20,725 nt of DNA from Euryarchaeota archaeon UBA433 (GTDB lineage Archaea > Thermoplasmatota > Poseidoniia > Poseidoniales > Poseidoniaceae), in the NCBI GenBank assembly GCA_002495535.1, contig DAFX01000050.1:1-20725 (forward strand), given 5' to 3'. Under the pieces are notes generated by a model. The model saw only the letters and a list, made by a program, of their open reading frames with translations. It was not told where the DNA came from and made no database searches. Made by a program: the position numbers and the translations under genes. Each line of letters opens with the position of its first letter. The first letter of the stretch is position 1. Positions 17,001 to 20,725 of the stretch are shown in pieces.

Positions 17001-19848
17001 GCAAGTGAGGTTGATGTTCGAGAATTTGAGAGGCAAACATGCTGAGCGCCCGCTTCGGTCCCACTTCGATGAAAGCCCTTGCACCTGCTTCGTACATGGT
17101 TTGAATTTGTGTGGTCCATTCCACAGAAGATGCCATCTGGAGCGCCAATTTGCTTAGTACTGCAACTTTTGAAGCCTCCAAATCTTCGCCGTCATCGGGG
17201 TTCATTGGATAGAAACCACCGTCGACATTGGCGGTGATTGGAATTGTTGGCCAACGAATTTCCAAACTTTCCAAAAAGCGGCGGAGCGGTTCGTTAGCTG
17301 GTGCAACAATTCGTGAATGGAAAGCGTGGGATGTGGCGAGCGGCATCGATTGGAAGCCCTTCGCATCGAAGGCGGCCATAGCAGCCTTCACCGGTGCGGT
17401 CTCCCCTGCAATGACCGTCATTTTGGGTGAATTCTTGTTGGCTGCAATCACGTAGCCATCGACAGAATTGATGATGGTTTCAACCTCGCCATAGGGCGCA
17501 CTGACGCTCGCCATAAGCCCCTTATCTTCGATTTCAACAGCACCCATTTCTGTGCCTCGAGCCGCTGCTGCTCGAAGAGCGCCATCCATATCGAGGATGC
17601 CGGCCGCCATCAGTGCTGCGTATTCTCCAAGAGAATGCCCGGCGACCATGTCTGGATGAAGGCCGTGATCGTTCAGCGCTCGTTCAAGAGCCAAATCTGC
17701 TGTAAGCATTGCAGGTTGAGTGTATTCTGTTTGCTTGAGTTTATGCTCAGCCTCTTTTTGTTCATCCTTTGACAGGTTTGAACGAAGTACGAAACTGGAG
17801 AGCGTTTCGCCATCAAGCACCTCGGTCATTGTTTCATCTGCCTGCTTCCAAACTTGCTGAACTGCGGCGTATCTTTGGTGAAGGTCGTGCGTCATACCGA
17901 CATATTGGCTCCCTTGGCCGGGGTACATGTGAGCGACTTTGGCCTTGTCATGCAAAGGTGCATCCTTGGTGATGAGGACGCCTTGGGCTTGCAAGAAGCC
18001 CCACTTTTCTTCATCTTCCATTGCTTTGAGGGCGAGTGCCTTGCGTTTTTCATACTCCTGCCAAGAAGTAGCAATGATTGCCATTCGCATGGTTGCCTTC
18101 GGATTGAAATTTGACGATGCCTCATACAGTACCCGTGAAAGACGGTGCCCCTTCGGATCTTGATCGAAATTTGGGCCTGCAAAAGAGAGCGTTTCCAAAC
18201 TTCCCATCAAACCGCCGACTGAATCAGCAGACAGAAGCAAGAGACCACCTTCTACGGCTTTGAGTTCTTCATGCGTCATGGTAGGTTTCGCACTCGAATC
18301 GAACACTGAGGCAACCGATGAAGCAACTGGCGTTGGGGACTCGATTGCAGCGTATGCAGCCCATCGTTGATCCCACATCTCTGCGAGCGAACTGTGGTAG
18401 GCCGGTTCATACCCTTCAAGCGCGACGTGGAAATTTGTCCCTCCGAATCCAAAAGCAGAGATTCCGGCGCGACGAGGGTGGCCGTCTGGTTTTGGCCAGT
18501 CACGGGCTTGGGTCGGGACAAAGAAAGGGATTTCACTCCATTCAACAGTCGGATTTGGCGTTTCGAAACCGGCCGATGGAGGGATTGTACGGTGGTGAAG
18601 CGCCATCACGCTCTTCATGATGCCGGCTATTCCTGCTGCTGCCTTTAGATGACCAATTTGTGATTTGATTGAGCCGACTGCAATGTGATCTCCTTTTGGA
18701 AAACCGTCCCACAACAGGGACAATGTGGACAGTTCGGTTGCGTCGCCAACTTTGGTCGAAGTGCCGTGCGCCTCCACCAGTTGAACGGTGCTTGCAGGGT
18801 AACCTGCCTGGTTGTAAGCGCGTGCAATAGCCTGAACTTGACCGCGCTGACTTGGTGCAGTGATGCCCTTGCCACGCCCATCTGAAGAGCCACCAATGCC
18901 GCGAATCACAGCATGAACTTCATCGCCATCCCTGATCGCATCGCTAAGGCGCTTGAGCAAAAGAACACCAGCACCTTCACCCATCACAAAGCCGTTAGCT
19001 CGAGCATCGAAAGGTGTTGAATGGGTGGGTGACAGGGCCCCAATGGCACTGAATTTGGAGAATGTAGCCGGATCCATCGTGCGATCTGTTGCTCCAGCAA
19101 GCATGAGGTCAACCTGGCGTGTTTGAAGCAAACGGCAGGCGTCAAGGACAGCAGCCATTGAGGAAGCACACGCTGCATCCATCGCGTGGTTCGGGCCTTG
19201 CAGATCAAGTAAATTTGCCACCCGTCCCGATACGACGTTGGCAAGTTCACCCGGCATGGTGTCTTCGTCAATACGAGGGGTCCCTTCAAGCAAATCCTCG
19301 GTGAACGCCTCAACATTCGATGCTGCTAACCCATGCTTCACAGCGAGTCGAGAGGTATGATTTGACCATACTCGGATGTTCGACATGTTGCGGTTTTCCC
19401 CTCCAAGGGCGTTCGCAAAAACTACGCCGCAGCGGGTACGATCGATGTCTTTTGAATCCCCGTCATAGCCTGCTTGTTCGATGGCATCAGCAGCCACTGA
19501 AACAGCCCAGAGTTGGCAAGGATCAATCTGCGGAAGGGTGCCAGGAGGTTGCCTCCATCGCCGCCAATCAAATTCAAAACCGTTGACAAGCGCTCCGATT
19601 TTTGAGTAGGTGAAGCCCTCTTTGCTGTTGCCTGGGCCACCTTCTCGGTAGAAATGATCCACTGGTCCCGGCCAGCGGCCTTCATGGAGTTCACGAATGC
19701 TGACCTTTGAATCAATGATGTTCTGCCAAAAGGCTTCGATGCTCGGCGCATCAGGCATAAGAGCCGCTAAACCGATCACAGCAATGGGCTCGAACGGCCC
19801 CTGATCCAAACCCTCGCAGGGTTTTCCATCGGCTGTTGTCACGGTCAT
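11038..19848 (-). CDS. PUFA-synthase/type I PKS-like fatty acyl megasynthase (KS-AT-ψACP-KS-ACP3-KR-DH)
   Basis: A 2936-residue iterative synthase. KS1, about 19-475: nucleophile Cys227 (DAACASS), His361 (EAHGTST), His400 (GHLKAAAG), then GFGGTNFH. AT, about 637-945: Ser739 in GHSLGEY and His844 in HAFHS, a malonyl-type motif. A degenerate carrier-like segment is at 1051-1119. KS2, about 1152-1610: Cys1361, His1509, His1549. Three ACPs at 1729-1797, 1844-1912 and 1964-2032 sit between Pro/Ala linkers, each with GIDT at the attachment site (Thr1757, Thr1872, Thr1992). KR: structural half about 2078-2290, catalytic half about 2300-2570 (SGGGSG at 2315; Ser2496, Tyr2509, Asn2513). The C-terminal double-hotdog DH has His2651 (HAIEGVPYHP) and Glu2845 where Asp is usual. 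KR and C-terminal DH order resembles PfaA; there is no ER or thioesterase. GGTGGG before the ATG overlaps the fabI stop codon, suggesting coupled translation. Product unknown; a fatty acyl or polyketide chain is inferred. Confidence 0.9.
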   Translation of the reverse strand: MTVTTADGKPCEGLDQGPFEPIAVIGLAALMPDAPSIEAFWQNIIDSKVSIRELHEGRWPGPVDHFYREGGPGNSKEGFTYSKIGALVNGFEFDWRRWRQPPGTLPQIDPCQLWAVSVAADAIEQAGYDGDSKDIDRTRCGVVFANALGGENRNMSNIRVWSNHTSRLAVKHGLAASNVEAFTEDLLEGTPRIDEDTMPGELANVVSGRVANLLDLQGPNHAMDAACASSMAAVLDACRLLQTRQVDLMLAGATDRTMDPATFSKFSAIGALSPTHSTPFDARANGFVMGEGAGVLLLKRLSDAIRDGDEVHAVIRGIGGSSDGRGKGITAPSQRGQVQAIARAYNQAGYPASTVQLVEAHGTSTKVGDATELSTLSLLWDGFPKGDHIAVGSIKSQIGHLKAAAGIAGIMKSVMALHHRTIPPSAGFETPNPTVEWSEIPFFVPTQARDWPKPDGHPRRAGISAFGFGGTNFHVALEGYEPAYHSSLAEMWDQRWAAYAAIESPTPVASSVASVFDSSAKPTMTHEELKAVEGGLLLLSADSVGGLMGSLETLSFAGPNFDQDPKGHRLSRVLYEASSNFNPKATMRMAIIATSWQEYEKRKALALKAMEDEEKWGFLQAQGVLITKDAPLHDKAKVAHMYPGQGSQYVGMTHDLHQRYAAVQQVWKQADETMTEVLDGETLSSFVLRSNLSKDEQKEAEHKLKQTEYTQPAMLTADLALERALNDHGLHPDMVAGHSLGEYAALMAAGILDMDGALRAAAARGTEMGAVEIEDKGLMASVSAPYGEVETIINSVDGYVIAANKNSPKMTVIAGETAPVKAAMAAFDAKGFQSMPLATSHAFHSRIVAPANEPLRRFLESLEIRWPTIPITANVDGGFYPMNPDDGEDLEASKVAVLSKLALQMASSVEWTTQIQTMYEAGARAFIEVGPKRALSMFASQILEHQPHLPVMTNHPKQGGIASFLAALATMALAGRPVHWPLPTSAVLTEAFRAGPIEAHRTDSTGQDLRQSARPLPSATATTAPAQVIQTPTPPLDPEVAAQKAKQAYLGDRIAALCGYPARFCHGMVNLRLGLGMSDADITALFQTLAAEATTNTEVDVSTAETVADVARWIASPPSTWSPRTSLTQSPGRPSGTTPPASVHDPMARRRADPFVVTGVSLGLPGGEKVFTEDTFERLVRGETCISEVTDEYKQRLLDKNLVRLIKGRDGSVNMDQATEFGDVPQLAGVKGAFDLAEEFGIDPKVILAWDITTQLGMAAGLLALRDAAIPLTPVEQIGKGGLRLIRNWQVPQHTRDRTGIVFASCFPGFQMALKHAKNNGDDGEGRFDRRYLFQTLAMGHSQFAQYSGIRGPNTIINLACASATAAFGVAEDWLNADRVDRVVIISADDVTGDDMWEWIGGGFAASGAAATHNVVEETALPFDRRRNGLILGMGAAAFVVERNSEAAERGVQPIAELLGATTANSAFHGTRLDVDHVAETVDHFVSSMEAQWGIDRHEIAADTVFFSHETYTPARGGSAQSEVRALRDTFTHSTDQLVIANTKGFTGHPMAVGIEDASMFHGMKTGRIPPIANHKETDPELGDLNLSTGGEYPNLKYGLRFAAGFGSQMALSLVRRWPVVGERIDGGKFLAWNRKLAGTEDVVMRLLDQKLVAYVDGENNLHGGVQGEPWAITAPFEGKPSVVQAPAPTPAPTPVSTPPAPLPAEQKPSQPEAAAAQSAPADVAKTVIDVVVTHTGYPADFVELDQDLEGELGIDTVKQAEIMADIREQFNLPVDEEFVLSDYPTLNHMIGYIQRMTGGDVAPVPTQSAPVPVEVTTPKPASVMVEVAPAAVVDDESLRTTVVEVVVTHTGYPADFIELDQDLEGELGIDTVKQAEIMADIRDRFGLPLDEDFVLSDYPTLNHMIAYIQRMQGGSPTSSPAPQAPTIVPTPAPAPVQPPAAAPVAKAPTAPLASDEGVNAQLVEIVVKHTGYPADFIEMDQDLEGELGIDTVKQAEIMGDVREVFDLPLDEDFVLSDHPTLNHFTAYILRMKGGGTTPAAPIETQPAPETSAPRPATSTGVGVRRWQIEVEASPGIGSPLSLSGTAVITDDGWGIAEAMCERLEALGMNAVRIGFESNIRDMSMQHEGKRTVYRADPGNAEHIAAVCEALEEQNVTAFIHMAPLKLASASWSEDSYPSAQIALAAQGYFAFLQGLDASFSNLDRGVIASVTAMDGRHGNIGERFNPVQCAASGVTKSYAFEQPNLRCRALDVHPELIFEPIQAAELIYNDVFNLAGEVEIGLDRDERRWALVAFAEDLEEERTALDSGDTWLVSGGGSGVTAASIIGVAEASPNAGAHFALLGRSRLIEQTEAWISWNDAELEAERMALRERLASANESGKVTIVEWNKAWQKFTRSRDVFQTLATIQTSGNTASYHPVDVMDHEGMKKVGASLGRPITGLVHGAGLEDSKLVADKDFTTFDQVVRVKVDGWQCMLAACTASGTTTPEFAACFTSVAGRFGNGGQTDYAAANSVLDAEMARLTASGACRAVAIGWTGWRDVGMATRGSIESVFAAAGIDTLSVEQGVEIFVDEALRGGKRRVIGCGSLGTMDHFDAFREAPLRLPAEMAGAIADPARFPFVDKVLSFEEGQSLAIQSTLSVADHPFLADHAIEGVPYHPGVMALEMFAEAALLLRPSTSLAGFESVEFGLPVKLLKGAMTVRIHAQLERTDGDLTWISCRLVSDLTNSAGEVFGEREHHKALVRVVERCDDFSPFLESEVNALPKIGVPAPGEVMELPSFIYRRYFHGPRFQSHGGVLRGIGDAGMPGADGIALMRHQLPATDQFAHESHGESVLLEALPMLIEAGFQNAGLVAMESAGFSSLPVGIEWSSMLRVPERNEALRMRSVQISIEEAGITVHDVVIVGDDDAPVLALKGLRLKGMAPVSEEDAFTLER
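13753..14664 (-). repeat. Three tandem acyl-carrier repeats with GIDT attachment sites
   Basis: Three near-identical 69-codon units lie at 14458-14664, 14113-14319 and 13753-13959, spaced 345 and 360 bases apart. Each encodes HTGYPADF, then DLEGELGIDTVKQAEIM, then VLSDxPTLNH. The separating linkers are Pro/Ala/Thr-rich and much less conserved. This is the tandem-ACP arrangement of PUFA synthases, where extra carriers raise output. The residue at the phosphopantetheine position is Thr in all three: codons ACT (14578-14580), ACG (14233-14235) and ACG (13873-13875). Confidence 0.9.
16492..16698 (-). other. Degenerate carrier-like domain between AT and KS2
   Basis: Residues 1051-1119 of the megasynthase align without gaps to the start of the three true carriers: GYPARF matches GYPADF, and LRLGLGMSDAD matches LEGELGIDTVK at the same distance. 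The aligned attachment residue is Asp1079 (GAT at 16612-16614), so phosphopantetheine cannot be attached there. It is probably a decayed or structural carrier fold, perhaps a docking or spacing element. Confidence 0.55.
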
Positions 19849-19857
19849 CGTCCCACC

Positions 19858-20652
19858 TCATTCGTTCATAATGCTCTGCGGTACCATGGTTATGGAATAT
19901 CCACCGTCCACGTAGATGCATTGGCCCGTGACCCCACTCGCAAGGGGGCTAGCAAGCCATAGCGTCGCACCTGCAACGTCGTTTTGACTCACATTCCTAC
20001 GCAAGGGTGCATTCGCCTCCACATGATCTAAAATTTTGTCGAATCCTGGAATGCCACCTGCGGCTATGGTCCGAATCGGACCCGATGAAATAGCGTTGAC
20101 TCTGTGGCCTTCTGGACCAAGATGGCAAGCAAGTTCCCGTGTCCAGCATTCTAAGGCAGCTTTAGCCATCGACATAATGCCATAATTTGGCACATAGCGA
20201 GTCGACGCAGCATAGGTGAGCGTCACCGTAGAAGACCCCGGGTTGAGGTAGGGTAGAGCAAACTTCAGGCACCGTTGAAGCGAATTGGCAGAGATTGTCA
20301 TTGCAGTGTTGATGTCTTGATCCTCGACAAACAAAATTGGGCGGTCAAAGCAACTTCGTGGTGCAAAACCAATGGCATGAATCAAAATATCCGCCTTTTG
20401 ACCGGGGTGCTCAGCAGCAAAGGCATCAAAGAATTCCTTTGTCGTGGCGTCAGCTGCAACATCGAGTGGGTAAAAACCGCCAATTTGTGGTAATTTGTCC
20501 TTAAGTTGGAAAATTCTGCTTCCAAATCGCTTTTGGTAGCCCAAATAAAGTGTCACTCCCGCAGCAGCGAGTTGTTCGCAAATTGCCCAAGCGATTGAAT
20601 CCTCACTGGCAACCCCAAAGACGAATGCGGTCTTACCTTGCAATTGTAGCAT
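19858..20652 (-). CDS. fabI: Enoyl-[acyl-carrier-protein] reductase, FabI type
   Basis: Reduces the trans-2-enoyl thioester on ACP with NAD(P)H, completing each elongation round. The 264-residue short-chain-dehydrogenase-fold protein has the FabI cofactor motif GVASEDSIAWAI, corresponding to GVANDHSIAWGI in bacterial FabI. Tyr147 and the catalytic pair Tyr157/Lys164 (PNYGIMSMAK) are spaced as in E. coli FabI (146, 156, 163), and SSGPIRTIAAGGI is the substrate-loop signature. It supplies the enoyl reductase missing from the megasynthase, whose ATG starts 9 bases after this stop. The start at 20652 follows AGGTG by five bases, and that site lies in the 3' arm of an inverted repeat. FabI is a bacterial-type enzyme and unusual in an archaeon, so lateral acquisition is likely. 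Confidence 0.92.
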   Translation of the reverse strand: MLQLQGKTAFVFGVASEDSIAWAICEQLAAAGVTLYLGYQKRFGSRIFQLKDKLPQIGGFYPLDVAADATTKEFFDAFAAEHPGQKADILIHAIGFAPRSCFDRPILFVEDQDINTAMTISANSLQRCLKFALPYLNPGSSTVTLTYAASTRYVPNYGIMSMAKAALECWTRELACHLGPEGHRVNAISSGPIRTIAAGGIPGFDKILDHVEANAPLRRNVSQNDVAGATLWLASPLASGVTGQCIYVDGGYSITMVPQSIMNE

Positions 20653-20657
20653 AACAG

Positions 20658-20697
20658 CACCTACCCAATGGGTAGGTGTTGGCCATCACACCTAACC
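20658..20697 (-). promoter_or_regulatory. Leader inverted repeat before fabI: operator or SD-sequestering hairpin
   Basis: CACCTACCCA (20658-20667) and TGGGTAGGTG (20669-20678) are perfect 10-bp inverted copies around one base, 5-26 bases upstream of the fabI ATG. In the transcript, the 3' arm GGTAGGTG is also the probable ribosome binding site. A third related copy, GGTTAGGTGT (minus strand 20697-20688), could pair with the middle arm ACACCTACC instead, freeing the ribosome binding site. The layout fits a dimeric repressor site or a two-state RNA. No known riboswitch class is recognised. Confidence 0.5.
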
Positions 20698-20725
20698 TAT
20701 GACTGTTGCCTATGGCTTAACCGTT

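Noticed and set aside
1..20725. Bacterial origin of the window, suggested by FabI, DnaK and the PKS-like synthase
   Set aside because: The group II chaperonin and archaeal-type threonine dehydrogenase point to archaea; the bacterial-type genes are better explained by transfer. A chimeric contig cannot be fully excluded from sequence alone.
1..20725. tRNA, rRNA, CRISPR array or insertion sequence
   Set aside because: All non-coding gaps were read; none shows a cloverleaf with a T-loop, regularly spaced repeats, or transposase-like coding with terminal repeats.

Overview
This window looks archaeal, most likely from a marine planktonic Thermoplasmatota (Poseidoniales/Marine Group II type); that placement is inference. 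Evidence for archaea: a group II chaperonin (thermosome), an archaeal-type zinc threonine 3-dehydrogenase, HMG-CoA synthase of the mevalonate route, a DnaK without the Gram-negative insert, and at least one GTG start with a TATA-like element about 27 bases upstream (a leaderless gene). No RNA gene, CRISPR array or insertion sequence was found.

Left part (1-3718): the first codons of a lipoprotein-like gene run off the left edge on the minus strand. A hairpin-rich spacer separates it from a divergent zinc-ribbon membrane protein. CTP synthase (pyrG, minus) and threonine dehydrogenase (tdh, plus) diverge from a spacer holding a perfect 14-bp palindrome.

Middle (3722-10269): a minus-strand gene run reads small heat-shock-like protein, DnaK, divergent thermosome subunit, HMG-CoA synthase. 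A small MerT-like membrane protein lies on the plus strand beside it.

Right part (10270-20652): three closely packed minus-strand genes read FabI-type enoyl-ACP reductase, a 2936-residue PUFA-synthase/type I PKS-like megasynthase, and an Sfp-type phosphopantetheinyl transferase. The megasynthase order is KS-AT-(degenerate carrier)-KS-ACP-ACP-ACP-KR-DH. Together the three genes encode every activity of a reductive fatty-acyl elongation cycle: condensation, malonyl loading, ketoreduction, dehydration, enoyl reduction and carrier activation. This is striking in an organism whose core lipids should be isoprenoid ethers, and it is the system of most interest here.

Three details stand out. All three recognisable carrier domains have threonine (GIDT) where the phosphopantetheine-bearing serine (GIDS) is expected. 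A fourth carrier-like segment between AT and the second KS has aspartate there. The fabI leader holds a perfect 10-bp inverted repeat whose 3' arm contains the likely ribosome binding site and whose 5' arm could instead pair with a third upstream copy, a possible operator or RNA switch. Acetyl-CoA-derived fatty acyl synthesis and the entry step to isoprenoid lipids (HMG-CoA synthase) therefore lie within about 17 kb of each other.
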